A stretch of 64,000 nt of DNA from Candidatus Desulfobacillus denitrificans (GTDB lineage: Bacteria; Pseudomonadota; Gammaproteobacteria; Burkholderiales; Rhodocyclaceae). Below the pieces are notes generated by a model. That model was not told the origin of the DNA. It was given only the letters and a program-made list of their open reading frames with translations, and searched no databases. Location: NCBI GenBank assembly GCA_017347485.1, contig AP021857.1:2709390-2773389 (forward strand), in the 5' to 3' direction. Below are positions 40,974 through 50,064 of this stretch, in pieces. A program made the translations under genes and the position numbers. How positions within the stretch are numbered: the stretch's first letter is position 1; each line of letters starts with the position of its first letter.

Positions 40974-43900
40974 TCAGGCCGCCGCCAGGCGCCGTTGCTT
41001 CACCAGCGCATAGATCGCCGGGATGACGATCAGCGTCAGGAGCGTCGAAGAGATCATGCCGCCGACCATCGGTGCGGCGATGCGGCGCATGACCTCCGAG
41101 CCGGTGCCGCTGCCCCACATGATGGGCAGGAGTCCCGCCATGATGGCGACGACGGTCATCATCTTCGGCCGGACGCGCTCCACCGCGCCCTCCATCACCG
41201 CGGCGTAGAGCTCGGCCGGCCCCGCCCGCCGTCCCGCGGCGACTGACTTTTCCTGCGCGGCCTGCCAGGCGTGGTCGAGGTAGATCAGCATGACCACGCC
41301 GGTCTCGGCGGCGACGCCGGCCAGGGCGATGAAGCCGACGGCGACGGCCACGGAGAGGTTGTAGCCGAGCAGCCACATCAGCCAGACGCCGCCAACCAGG
41401 GCGAAGGGCACCGAGAGCATGACGATGAGGGTTTCCGTCAGCCGGCGGAAATTCAGGTAGAGCAGCAGGAAGATGGTCAGCAGGGTCAGCGGGATGACGA
41501 TCTTCATTTTCGCGATGGCCCGCTCCATGTACTCGAACTGGCCGCTCCAGGCGACGTAGTAGCCGGGCGGGAACGCCACCGTCTCCGCCACCGCCCGCTT
41601 TGCTTCCGCGACGTAGCCGCCGATGTCGCGGCTGCGGATGTCCACGTAGAGGTAGGCCGAGAGCAGCGCGTTCTCGGTGCGGATGGCCGGCGCGCCCTGG
41701 GCAATCGACAGCTTCGCCACCTGGCCGAGCGGCACCATGGCGCCGTCCATGACCGGCACCAGCACCTCACGCGCGATGCGCTCCGGGTCCGAGCGCAGCT
41801 CGCGCGGATAGCGCACGGCAACGCCATAGCGCTCGCGGCCCTCGACGGTGGTGGTGACCATCTCGCCGCCCAGGGCGGTGCCGATGACGTCCTGCAGGTC
41901 GCCGACGGCCAGCCCGTAGCGGGCCAGCTGCGCGCGGTCCGGCTCGATGTCGAGGTAGAAGCCGCCGGTGATGCGCTCGGCGAAGGCGCTCGTCGTGCCG
42001 GGCACGGCCTTCACCACCGCCTCGATCTCCTTGGCCAGCCGCTCCATCTCGTGCAGGTCCTTGCCGAACACCTTGATGCCGATCGGCGTGCGGATGCCGG
42101 TCGACAGCATGTCGATGCGCGCCTTGATGGGCATGGTCCAGGCGTTCGAGACGCCGGGGAACTGCAATGCCTTGTCCAGCTCGGCGACGAGCTTGTCGAT
42201 GGTCATGCCGGCACGCCATTCGGACTCCGGCTTGAGGTTGATCACCGTCTCGAACATCTCGGTCGGCGCCGGATCGGTGGCGGTGTTGGCGCGGCCGGCC
42301 TTGCCGAAGACCGAGGCCACCTCGGGGAAGCTTTTGATGATCTTGTTCTGCGTCTGCAGCAGCTCGGCCGCCTTGGTGATCGACATACCGGGCAGCGAGG
42401 TCGGCATGTAGAACAGCGTGCCTTCGTTCAACGTCGGCATGAACTCGGAGCCCAAGCGGCTCGCCGGAATGAAAGTCAGTCCCAGCGATACGGCGGCCAG
42501 GACGAGGGTCAGTTCCTTGCGGCGCATCACCCAGGCAATGACCGGCCGGTAGGCGCGGATGAGAAAGCGGTTCACCGGGTTGCGCGCCTCGGGCAGGATG
42601 CGGCCGCGGATGAACAGCAGCATCAGCACCGGCACCAGGGTGACCGAGAGCAGCGCGGCGCCGGCCATGGCGAAGGTCTTGGTCCAGGCCAGCGGCGCGA
42701 ACAGGCGGCCTTCCTGCGCCTCCAGCGTGAACACCGGCAGGAAGGAGACGGTGATGATGAGCAGACTGAAGAACAGCGCCGGCCCGACCTCCTTGCACGC
42801 CGCAATCATCGCTTCGGTCCGAGACTCCCCTTCCTTCAGGCGCTCGAGATGCTTGTGCGCGTTCTCGATCATGACGATGGCCGCATCGATCATGGCGCCG
42901 ATGGCGATGGCAATGCCGCCGAGGCTCATCAGGTTGGAGTTCATGCCGAGCGCGCGCATGGCGATGAAGGCGATCAGCACGCCCACTGGCAGCATGAGGA
43001 TGGCAACCAGGGCGCTCCTCACGTGCAGCAAGAAGACGATGCAGACCAGGGCGACGATGAGCGCCTCCTCGGCCAGGGTGCGCTTCAGCGTGTCGATGGC
43101 GCGGTGGATCAGGTCGGCGCGGTCGTAGACGGTCTCCACCGTCACGCCTTCAGGCAATCCGGAGGAAACCTCGGCGATCTTCGTCCTGACGTTATGGATC
43201 ACCTCGAGCGCGTTCTGGCCGTAACGCGCCATGGCGATGCCGGACACCACCTCGCCCTCGCCGTTGAGTTCGGTCAGGCCGCGCCGCTCGTCGGGCACCA
43301 GTTCGACGCGGGCGACGTCGCGCACCAGAACCGGTGTGCCCTTCTCTGCCTTGACCACCAGCTGCTCGATGTCCTCCCGCCCGCGCAGGTAGCCGCGGCC
43401 GCGCACCATGTACTCGGTCTCGGCCATCTCGACGACGCGGCCGCCGACGTCGCGGTTGGAATCGCGGATCGCCTGGGCCACCTTCATCAGCGGGATGCCG
43501 TAGGCGCGCAGCTTCACCGGATCGACCGTCACCTGGTAGGTCTGCACGAAGCCGCCGATCGAGGCCACTTCGGCGACGCCCTGGGCCTTGGTCAGCTGGT
43601 AGCGCAGGAACCAGTCCTGGATCGAGCGCAGCTCGGCCAGCGTCTTGTCCTTCGCCAGCAGGGCGTATTGGTAGACCCAGCCGACGCCGGTGGCGTCCGG
43701 GCCGATCTGCGGGGTCACCCCCTTCGGCATGCGGCCGGCGGCGAAGTTGAGATACTCGAGCACGCGCGAGCGCGCCCAGTAGATGTCGGTGCCATCCTCG
43801 AAGATGATGTAAACGAAGGAGGCGCCGAAAAAGGAGAAGCCGCGCACCACCTTCGACTTCGGCACCGACAACATGGCGCTGGTGAGCGGATAGGTGACCT

Positions 43901-44090
43901 GGTCCTCCACCACCTGCGGCGCCTGGCCGGGGACCTCGGTGTAGACGATGACCTGCACGTCGGAGAGGTCCGGCAGGGCGTCGATCGGCGTGCGCAGCAC
44001 CGCAACGACGCCCGCCAGCACGATGAACAGCGTGCCGAGCAGGACGAGAAAGCGGTTGCGCGCCGACCAGTCGATGACCGCAGCCAGCAC
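40974..44090 (-). CDS. cusA: Cu(I)/Ag(I) efflux RND transporter CusA
   Basis: Inner-membrane proton-driven pump of the heavy-metal-efflux RND family, 1038 residues with 12 expected membrane helices and two large periplasmic loops. The three methionines that bind Cu(I)/Ag(I) in E. coli CusA appear conserved in context (FYMPTSLPG, PTEMFETV, RIDMLSTGI), favouring monovalent copper or silver over zinc/cobalt. Helix 4 carries the Asp-rich MIDAAIVMIENAHKHLE motif. The frame opens with GTG at 44090, one base after the cusB stop. It is the last gene of the cusCBA operon. Confidence 0.95.
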   Translation of the reverse strand: MLAAVIDWSARNRFLVLLGTLFIVLAGVVAVLRTPIDALPDLSDVQVIVYTEVPGQAPQVVEDQVTYPLTSAMLSVPKSKVVRGFSFFGASFVYIIFEDGTDIYWARSRVLEYLNFAAGRMPKGVTPQIGPDATGVGWVYQYALLAKDKTLAELRSIQDWFLRYQLTKAQGVAEVASIGGFVQTYQVTVDPVKLRAYGIPLMKVAQAIRDSNRDVGGRVVEMAETEYMVRGRGYLRGREDIEQLVVKAEKGTPVLVRDVARVELVPDERRGLTELNGEGEVVSGIAMARYGQNALEVIHNVRTKIAEVSSGLPEGVTVETVYDRADLIHRAIDTLKRTLAEEALIVALVCIVFLLHVRSALVAILMLPVGVLIAFIAMRALGMNSNLMSLGGIAIAIGAMIDAAIVMIENAHKHLERLKEGESRTEAMIAACKEVGPALFFSLLIITVSFLPVFTLEAQEGRLFAPLAWTKTFAMAGAALLSVTLVPVLMLLFIRGRILPEARNPVNRFLIRAYRPVIAWVMRRKELTLVLAAVSLGLTFIPASRLGSEFMPTLNEGTLFYMPTSLPGMSITKAAELLQTQNKIIKSFPEVASVFGKAGRANTATDPAPTEMFETVINLKPESEWRAGMTIDKLVAELDKALQFPGVSNAWTMPIKARIDMLSTGIRTPIGIKVFGKDLHEMERLAKEIEAVVKAVPGTTSAFAERITGGFYLDIEPDRAQLARYGLAVGDLQDVIGTALGGEMVTTTVEGRERYGVAVRYPRELRSDPERIAREVLVPVMDGAMVPLGQVAKLSIAQGAPAIRTENALLSAYLYVDIRSRDIGGYVAEAKRAVAETVAFPPGYYVAWSGQFEYMERAIAKMKIVIPLTLLTIFLLLYLNFRRLTETLIVMLSVPFALVGGVWLMWLLGYNLSVAVAVGFIALAGVAAETGVVMLIYLDHAWQAAQEKSVAAGRRAGPAELYAAVMEGAVERVRPKMMTVVAIMAGLLPIMWGSGTGSEVMRRIAAPMVGGMISSTLLTLIVIPAIYALVKQRRLAAA

Positions 44091-44091
44091 G

Positions 44092-45666
44092 TCAATGCCC
44101 TCCGTGCGCGTTCGGCCGTGCCGCGCCCCTGGCTTCGAGCTTGTAGATCACCCACTCGCCCGGCTTGCGCTCGACGAACTCGAAGGCGATCGGGCTGCCC
44201 GGCTGCAGCTTCGCGGCCAGCGAGGGATTGGCCAGCACGAAGTCCATGGTCATCGCCGGCCAGCCGAGGCTGGCGACCGGTTCGTGGCTGACGCTCACCG
44301 TGCCGGCGGCGGCGTCGATCGCCTTCAGGACGCCGTCGGCCTTGTGCGAGGACGCCTTTGCCGTCTCGCCGGGACTGACTTTGCCCACGCCACCCATGCC
44401 GCCCAGCCCACCCAAGGCCGCCTTCAGGTTGCTCTCGGCATCGATGAGGAAGTTGGCGGCGACCACCACCGGCTCGCCCTCCTTGACCCCTTCGCGCACC
44501 TCGACGTAGTCGCCGGCGCGCACGCCGAGCTTCACCTCGCGCGGCTCGAAGCGGCCCGCATTTTTGTCACCTCCCGACTGCACCAGCACGATGCGGCGCA
44601 CGCCGCTGTCGATCACCGCCGAGGTGGGCACCGCCAACACCTTCGCGCCGCCCGCCGGCGCCAGCTCGAGCGTGGCGAACATCGCCGGCTTGAGCAGCCC
44701 GCCCGGGTTCGCCAGTTCCACCCGCACCGGCACGCTGCGCGTTTCCGCTTTCAGCGTCGGATAGACGTAGGTCACCGTTCCCTCGAAGACCTTGTCCGGA
44801 TAGGCGTCGATGCGCACGGTCGCCTTCTGGCCGACGCGCACGCCGGCGATGTCCTGCTCGAAAACGTCGGCGATGGCCCATACCGAGGACAGGTCGGCAA
44901 TCTGGTAGAGCGCCTCGCCCGGCATGAAGCGCATGCCGGCCACCGCCTTCTTCTCCATGACGATGCCCGCCGCCGGCGCGCGCAGCGTCAGCGTGCGGCG
45001 CGCCTCGCCCGACTCGCGCAGGCGCGCGATCTGCTCCTCGGAGATGTCCCAGTTGCGCAACCGTGCCAGGCCGGATTCGGCAAGCTGCTTCATGCCGGCC
45101 TGCGCTTCCGCGCCGGCGTCCCTGAGCGACTCCTCGCCGCGCGCGGCGAGGGCATACTCCTTCTGCACCGAGACCAGTTCCGGGCTGTAGACCTCGGCCA
45201 GCGCCTGGCCGCGGCCGACCGGCTGGCCGGTGGCATTCGCGTGCAGGCGCTCGATCCAGCCCTCGAACTTCGGCGCCACCGCGTGCAGGCGCCGCTCGTC
45301 GACCTCGATGCGAACGGCGGCGCGCAGCTCGCGCGACAGCGCGCGCAATGCCGCCGCCTCCGTGCGCACGCCGAGCTTCTGCACCTTCTCAGTGCTCACG
45401 GCGATGCCGCTGCCGGCGTCGGCCGATTCCTCGCCCTCGTACACCGGGATGTAGTCCATGCCCATCGGGTCCTTCTTCGGCACCGGCGAGGTGTCGGGCA
45501 GGCCCATCGGGTTGCGGTAATAGAGCAGCTTGCGCTCCGCCTTGGCGGCCGCCTGCGGCGCCGCCATTTCATGCCCGCCGCGGCCGCCGAGCCAGTAGCC
45601 GAGGCCGAGCGCGGCCGCGACAGCCACCAATGCCAGCGCGACGCCGAAGGTCGATCCCTTGTTCAC
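44092..45666 (-). CDS. cusB: CusB periplasmic adaptor fused to a CusF domain
   Basis: Membrane-fusion protein of 524 residues linking CusA to CusC. It has an N-terminal membrane anchor (about 5-27). A heavy-metal-binding domain follows (YYRNPMGLPDTSPVPKKDPMGMDYIPVY in part, residues about 48-77, Met/Pro-rich). Barrel-sandwich and beta-barrel domains come next, then a C-terminal CusF-like OB domain with HEPVASLGWPAMTMDF (Trp469). The GTG start at 45666 overlaps the cusC stop as GTGA, which supports it. The fused CusF means metallochaperone and adaptor are delivered as one polypeptide, although a separate cusF gene lies close by. Confidence 0.93.
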   Translation of the reverse strand: MNKGSTFGVALALVAVAAALGLGYWLGGRGGHEMAAPQAAAKAERKLLYYRNPMGLPDTSPVPKKDPMGMDYIPVYEGEESADAGSGIAVSTEKVQKLGVRTEAAALRALSRELRAAVRIEVDERRLHAVAPKFEGWIERLHANATGQPVGRGQALAEVYSPELVSVQKEYALAARGEESLRDAGAEAQAGMKQLAESGLARLRNWDISEEQIARLRESGEARRTLTLRAPAAGIVMEKKAVAGMRFMPGEALYQIADLSSVWAIADVFEQDIAGVRVGQKATVRIDAYPDKVFEGTVTYVYPTLKAETRSVPVRVELANPGGLLKPAMFATLELAPAGGAKVLAVPTSAVIDSGVRRIVLVQSGGDKNAGRFEPREVKLGVRAGDYVEVREGVKEGEPVVVAANFLIDAESNLKAALGGLGGMGGVGKVSPGETAKASSHKADGVLKAIDAAAGTVSVSHEPVASLGWPAMTMDFVLANPSLAAKLQPGSPIAFEFVERKPGEWVIYKLEARGAARPNAHGGH

Positions 45667-46925
45667 AGTTCTTCTCCCAGCAGTCGTTCGATTTCGGCCA
45701 GGCGCAGCTGCGCCTCGGCCTGCGCCTTGAGCCGGTCGAGCTTCGCCTTGCGCAGCTGACGCTGTGCCTCCAGCAGCGTGGCAAAGTCGAGCCGGCCCGT
45801 CTCGTAGCCGGCCAGCGCCGCCTGGAAGGCGAGATCCGCCTGCGGCAACAGCGCGCTGGCGACCAGAGTCTCGAGGCGCCGCGCCGCATCCAGTGCGGAA
45901 AGGTTCTCCGCCAGATCCGCCGACACCTGGTTCGCCGCCGCCTCCTTGCGCGCGCGCGCCGCCGAGGCCAAGGCCGACGCCTCGCGCTCCTGCGCGCGGC
46001 GGCTCTCCTGCTGCAGCGGGATGTTCACCTCGAACATCAGCTCCCACTCGCTGACGCGGTTGCGCGTCTGGATCGGCGAGACGCCAACGGTGAGGTCGGG
46101 GTAGCGGTTCTTCGTCACCAGCTCGCGGTTCTTCTCGGCGGCCGCGACCTGCGCCTCCTGCGCGGCGAGCAGCGGGTTGGCGGCAAGCAGGCGCGCTTCC
46201 AGCGCGGCATAGTCGAGCTTCGCCGGCGCCGGCAGCGGGCGCAGCGCCTGCGGCTCGGCCAAGGGCGCGGCGGGCGGGCGGCGCAGCAGGGCGTTGAGGC
46301 GCGCGGCGGCGTGGTGGTGCTCGGTCTCCATCACCAGCAGTTCGCTCCTCAGCCCCGTGCGCTCGACCTGGGCGCGCACCACGTCCTGCTGCGGCACCAG
46401 GCCGTCGGCGTAGCGCGCCTGGGCCAGCTGCTCGAGGCTGCCGGCCAGGCGCAGCAGCTCCTGCGTGATCTTCAGGCTCTGGCCGACGAGGTAGTACTGG
46501 GCGAAGGCCGCCTTCACCTTCGCCGCCAGTTCGGCCCAGGTGCCGCTGCGGCGCGCCTGCGCCTGCGTCGCGTCGGCCTCGGCCACTTCGCGTTTCAGGT
46601 CGCGCTTGCCCCACAGCGGGATGGTCTGGGTGACGGTGTACTTGGTGCTGCCGACGCGCGCCGGCAGCAGGTTGAAGTCGCCGTTGCCCATCTGGTTGCC
46701 GGGGTCGCGCAGCTCGATCCGCCCCATCGGGTCGGGCAGCGCCCCGGCCGGCTGCACGCGCTCGCGCGCTGCCTCGGCCTCGAAGCCCATCGCCGCCAAC
46801 TCGGGGTTCTGCCGCCGCGCCAGCTCGAGCAGTTCCTCGACGCGCGCGCCGGGGGCTTGCGCTGCCGCCACACCGGCCCAGAGGCCGGCGCCGAACGCCA
46901 ATGCCTTCAGCGTGTGTCGTCGCAT
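45663..46925 (-). CDS. cusC: TolC-family outer-membrane factor CusC
   Basis: Outer-membrane channel of the tripartite pump, 420 residues, with a signal peptide (about residues 1-22, LKALAFGAGLWAGVAAA) and two outer-membrane-efflux repeats made of long coiled-coil helices (for example ARYADGLVPQQDVVRAQVE and AGYETGRLDFATLLEAQRQL). There is no lipobox cysteine, unlike E. coli CusC. It overlaps cusB by four bases and follows the cusF gene by 19 bases. Confidence 0.92.
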   Translation of the reverse strand: MRRHTLKALAFGAGLWAGVAAAQAPGARVEELLELARRQNPELAAMGFEAEAARERVQPAGALPDPMGRIELRDPGNQMGNGDFNLLPARVGSTKYTVTQTIPLWGKRDLKREVAEADATQAQARRSGTWAELAAKVKAAFAQYYLVGQSLKITQELLRLAGSLEQLAQARYADGLVPQQDVVRAQVERTGLRSELLVMETEHHHAAARLNALLRRPPAAPLAEPQALRPLPAPAKLDYAALEARLLAANPLLAAQEAQVAAAEKNRELVTKNRYPDLTVGVSPIQTRNRVSEWELMFEVNIPLQQESRRAQEREASALASAARARKEAAANQVSADLAENLSALDAARRLETLVASALLPQADLAFQAALAGYETGRLDFATLLEAQRQLRKAKLDRLKAQAEAQLRLAEIERLLGEEL

Positions 46926-46944
46926 CGCGCCTCCCGCGGAAAAA

Positions 46945-47238
46945 TCACTTCGCCGCCTCGATGCGCGAAATGACGTACTGGCCGTCGGCGCCCTTGACGA
47001 GGAAGAAGTTCACCTTCTGCTCCGGCTTGATGTTCGCCAGCGCCCTGGCGTCCTGCACCTTCATGTCCATGGTCATCGCCGGCCATTTGATCGCGGGAAT
47101 CGGCTCGTGGGCCAGCTTGACGACGCCGGCGGCGGCATCGACCTTCTTGACGACGCCCTTGCCCGGCACTTCGTCGGCGGCGAGGGCGGCGAACGGAACG
47201 GCTGCCAGCAGCAGCGCGGAAGCAATCAGTTTCTTCAT
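46945..47238 (-). CDS. cusF: CusF-like periplasmic copper chaperone
   Basis: The 97-residue protein has a signal peptide (LIASALLLAAVPFAALA, cleaved near residue 20) and one OB-fold CusF domain with the complete Cu(I) site: His in LAHEPIP, then WPAMTM providing Trp and two Met ligands. The start MKKLIAS at 47238 is chosen because AAGGAG lies seven to twelve bases upstream. The sequence is clearly related to the C-terminal domain of the adjacent CusB, suggesting duplication and fusion. Confidence 0.93.
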   Translation of the reverse strand: MKKLIASALLLAAVPFAALAADEVPGKGVVKKVDAAAGVVKLAHEPIPAIKWPAMTMDMKVQDARALANIKPEQKVNFFLVKGADGQYVISRIEAAK

Positions 47239-47260
47239 GCGAGTCTCCTTGAAAAATGGC

Positions 47261-47698
47261 TCAGCGATGGCTTTCATAGACGGCGGACCTGCCGCCCTTG
47301 TCGAACGTCACAACATCGTAGGGATCGCGCCTGCCCGGCACTTCCATGCCCGGCGAGCCCGCCGGCATGCCGGGCACCGAGAGGCCGGCCACCGCCGGCT
47401 TCTCGCGCAGCAGGCGCTTGATGGCGGAAGCGGGCACATGGCCCTCGATGACGTAGTTGCCGACCTTGGCGGTGTGGCAGGAAGTCAGTCGCTGCGGCAC
47501 GGCGAAGCGCTTCTTCACCGACACCATGTCGGTGGTAGGAACCGTCTTCACGCGGAAGCCCTCCGCCTCGAGACGTTCCGCCCAGGCGCCGCAGCAGCCA
47601 CAGTTGGGATCCTTGTACATGACCACTTCAGGCAGTGGTTCTGCAGCCGACGCTCCGGCCGCGGCCAAGATGGCCAGTGCGGCAAACCAGCTCTTCAT
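47261..47698 (-). CDS. DUF411 copper-binding periplasmic protein
   Basis: The 145-residue protein has a signal peptide (WFAALAILAAAGASA) and a DUF411 thioredoxin-like domain with the metal-binding motif DPNCGCCGAWAERLEAEGF. Further conserved residues are SCHTAKVGNYVIEGHVP and GLSVPGMPAGSPGME. Members of this family occur in copper and metal resistance clusters and bind copper. The start MKSWFAAL at 47698 is preceded by GGAG at eight bases. It lies 22 bases upstream of cusF and is presumably co-expressed. Confidence 0.9.
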   Translation of the reverse strand: MKSWFAALAILAAAGASAAEPLPEVVMYKDPNCGCCGAWAERLEAEGFRVKTVPTTDMVSVKKRFAVPQRLTSCHTAKVGNYVIEGHVPASAIKRLLREKPAVAGLSVPGMPAGSPGMEVPGRRDPYDVVTFDKGGRSAVYESHR

Positions 47699-47739
47699 AC
47701 ATGTTGCTCCTTGCTTCATCGATACGGCGCACGCCGCTG

Positions 47740-47757
47740 CTGTCCGTACGCGGACAG
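47740..47757. repeat. inverted repeat upstream of the DUF411 gene
   Basis: A 7-bp perfect inverted repeat ctgtccg/cggacag with a four-base centre (tacg) lies about 42 bases upstream of the DUF411 start, inside the 132-base gap after the small Cys-rich gene. It could be an operator for a metal-responsive regulator or a simple hairpin. It does not match the CueR-type box I would expect for copper control. The symmetry is seen; function is speculative. Confidence 0.4.
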
Positions 47758-47830
47758 ATGCGGGAAGCGCGTCGGAGGCCGGCGCGGCGGCGCCGGCAGG
47801 ACGGATGGGGTACGAAATGCGCGCCCGCTC

Positions 47831-48181
47831 TCAGGAGCGGGTGGCGACAGGCGGGGGGTTGGGTTCTTCCGGGGTGTGGGAGACCGGTTGCAGCTCGGCC
47901 ACGGCCGCGAAGGCGTGGCTCACGGCCATGCCGGCGGGGGTGGCTTCCGCCGACGGCAGCATGCCGGCGCACGCCAGGTGGCAGATGCCGCATTGCTCGC
48001 AGACGAGATTGTTGGGGACAGGCTGATCGTGCGTTGCGTCCCCGGCGTGGCCGGGGCAATGCGCATCCTGCGGGACAGCCGCCTGCGCCGCGACCTGCAA
48101 GGGCATGGCCATCGAGGCCAGCGTCTGCAGCGGCAGCAAGACGGCGAACAGCAGGGCGATGAACTTGCGCAAATCAGGCAT
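47831..48181 (-). CDS. small Cys/His-rich DUF2946-like protein
   Basis: The 116-residue protein has an N-terminal hydrophobic segment (FIALLFAVLLPLQTLASMA) that may be a signal peptide, then HCPGHAGDATHDQ and a dense cysteine motif VCEQCGICHLACAG, followed by a proline-rich C-terminus. This pattern resembles DUF2946 proteins found in metal and heme loci. It heads the copper cluster, so metal sensing or binding is a reasonable inference. The start MPDLRKF at 48181 has only AGGGA directly adjacent; an upstream in-frame start would overlap the glmS terminator hairpin. Confidence 0.65.
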   Translation of the reverse strand: MPDLRKFIALLFAVLLPLQTLASMAMPLQVAAQAAVPQDAHCPGHAGDATHDQPVPNNLVCEQCGICHLACAGMLPSAEATPAGMAVSHAFAAVAELQPVSHTPEEPNPPPVATRS

Positions 48182-48185
48182 CCCT

Positions 48186-48225
48186 AAAAATCGCGGCAAC
48201 GCCCCGAAAGACCCGGCTTTGCCGC
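48186..48225 (-). terminator. probable intrinsic terminator of glmU-glmS
   Basis: On the minus strand gcggcaa (48219-48225) pairs ttgccgc (48193-48199) around a 19-base loop that itself contains a CCGGG/TCGGGG-type partial pairing, followed by GATTTTTAG with five consecutive T residues (48186-48190). It lies 18 bases after the glmS stop. It also lies only five bases before the start of the Cys/His-rich gene, so that gene needs its own initiation signals or read-through. Confidence 0.5.
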
Positions 48226-48242
48226 CTAAGTTCCCGGCCAAG

Positions 48243-50063
48243 TTACTCCACCGTCACGGACTTGGCAAGGTTGCGCGGCTTGTCGACGTCCGTGCCCTTC
48301 ACCAGGGCGGCATGGTAGGCGAGCAGCTGCAGCGGCACGACGTGCAGCACGGGCGAGAGCAGGCCGTAATGCTCGGGCATGCGGATGATGTGAACGCCTT
48401 CCGACTCGGCAATCTCGCTGCCGGCGTCGGCGAAGACGAACAGCTCGCCGCCGCGGGCGCGCACTTCCTGCAGGTTGGACTTGAGCTTTTCCAGCAGCGC
48501 GTCGTTGGGTGCCACGGCGATCACCGGCATGTCCTTGTCGACCAGCGCCAGCGGACCGTGCTTGAGCTCGCCGGCCGGATAAGCCTCGGCATGGATGTAG
48601 GAGATTTCCTTCAGCTTCAACGCGCCCTCGAGGGCGATCGGGTAGTGCAGGCCGCGGCCGAGGAACAGGGCGTGCTGCTTGCCGGCGAAAGCTTTGGCCC
48701 AGGCGGCAATGTCCTTTTCCAGTTCCAGCACGCGGCCCACCGCCAGCGGCAGGTGGCGCATCGCCGTGAGGTGCGCGGCTTCCTCGCGTGCATCGATGCG
48801 TCCGTTCACCCGGGCCAGTGTCACCGCCAGCAGGAACAGGGCGGCCAGCTGGGTGGTGAAGGCCTTGGTCGACGCCACGCCGATCTCCGGGCCGGCGCGG
48901 GTGAGGAACTTCAGCGCCGCCTCGCGCACGATGGCCGACTCGGGCACGTTGCACAGCGCCAGGGTGCGCGACTGGCCGAGCACACGGGCGTGCTTGAGCG
49001 CCGCCAGGGTATCGGCGGTCTCGCCGGACTGCGAGATGGCCACCACCAGCGCCTCCGGGTTCGGCACCGAGCTGCGGTAGCGGTACTCGCTGGCGATCTC
49101 GACGCTGCAGGGGAGTCCCGCCAGCTGCTCGATCCAGTAACGCGCCGTCAGGCCGGCATGGAAGCTGGTGCCGCAGGCGAGGATGAGCACGCTCTTGGCG
49201 TCGGCGAGCATCTCCTCGGCGCCGGCGCCGAACAGCTGCGGCGCCGCCGACTGCGCCGTGCCGATCATCTCCAGCGTATTGGCCAAGGCCTGCGGCTGCT
49301 CGAAGATCTCCTTCTGCATGTAGTGGCGGTAGTGCCCCAGCTCGACGGCGTCGGCGTCAAGGGTGCTCTCGTGGCTCGGCCGCTCGACGGGCGAGCCGTC
49401 GGCGCGCACGATGCGCACGCCGCCGCGGGCGATCTCGGCGATGTCGCCGTCCTCGAGGTAGATCAGGGTGCGCGTCACCTGCAGCAGCGCCGCGGTGTCC
49501 GAGGCGGCGTAATGGCCGTCCTCTCCCAAACCGAGCAGCAGCGGCGCGCCATGCCGCGCGACGACGACCCGCTGCGGCTCCTTTTCGGAGAGCACGGCGA
49601 TGGCGTAGGCGCCGACCAGTTCGGCGCAGGCGGCGCGCACCGCCGCGAGCAGGTCGGCCTGCGACTTCAGCTTGTGCTCGATGAGGTGGGCGATGACCTC
49701 GGTGTCGGTCTCCGAGGTGAAGACGTAGCCGAGGCCGGCCAGGCGGGCCTTGATCTCGGCGTAGTTCTCGATGATGCCGTTGTGCACGACGGCCAGGCCG
49801 CCGGAGACGTGCGGGTGGGCATTGCGCTCGGAAGGCACGCCGTGGGTGGCCCAGCGCGTGTGCGCGATGCCGGTGCCGGCCGACAGTCCCTCGGCCCGCG
49901 TCGCGAGTTCGGCCACACGGCCGACGGCGCGCAGGCGATGCATGCCCCCGTTATGGACGGCGAGGCCGGCCGAGTCGTAGCCGCGGTATTCGAGCTTGCG
50001 CAGGCCTTCGATCAGGATGGGGACGATGTTGCGGTCAGCGACCGCGGCGACGATGCCGCACAT
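48243..50063 (-). CDS. glmS: glutamine-fructose-6-phosphate aminotransferase
   Basis: Makes glucosamine-6-phosphate from fructose-6-phosphate and glutamine, the entry step to UDP-GlcNAc for peptidoglycan and LPS. The 606-residue protein has the class II glutaminase domain beginning MCGIVAAV (nucleophile Cys2), [18 protein letters not shown], and two SIS isomerase domains ([35 protein letters not shown]). It ends [11 protein letters not shown], the conserved C-terminal tail. It starts one base after the glmU stop, so the two UDP-GlcNAc genes form a coupled operon. Confidence 0.98.
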   Translation of the reverse strand: MCGIVAAVADRNIVPILIEGLRKLEYRGYDSAGLAVHNGGMHRLRAVGRVAELATRAEGLSAGTGIAHTRWATHGVPSERNAHPHVSGGLAVVHNGIIENYAEIKARLAGLGYVFTSETDTEVIAHLIEHKLKSQADLLAAVRAACAELVGAYAIAVLSEKEPQRVVVARHGAPLLLGLGEDGHYAASDTAALLQVTRTLIYLEDGDIAEIARGGVRIVRADGSPVERPSHESTLDADAVELGHYRHYMQKEIFEQPQALANTLEMIGTAQSAAPQLFGAGAEEMLADAKSVLILACGTSFHAGLTARYWIEQLAGLPCSVEIASEYRYRSSVPNPEALVVAISQSGETADTLAALKHARVLGQSRTLALCNVPESAIVREAALKFLTRAGPEIGVASTKAFTTQLAALFLLAVTLARVNGRIDAREEAAHLTAMRHLPLAVGRVLELEKDIAAWAKAFAGKQHALFLGRGLHYPIALEGALKLKEISYIHAEAYPAGELKHGPLALVDKDMPVIAVAPNDALLEKLKSNLQEVRARGGELFVFADAGSEIAESEGVHIIRMPEHYGLLSPVLHVVPLQLLAYHAALVKGTDVDKPRNLAKSVTVE

Positions 50064-50064
50064 G

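Noticed and set aside
41271..44291. A 1006-codon plus-strand frame opposite cusA.
   Set aside because: Composition is rich in His/Asp/Gln/Arg, as expected of the complement of a GC-rich membrane protein gene; no motif or ribosome-binding site.
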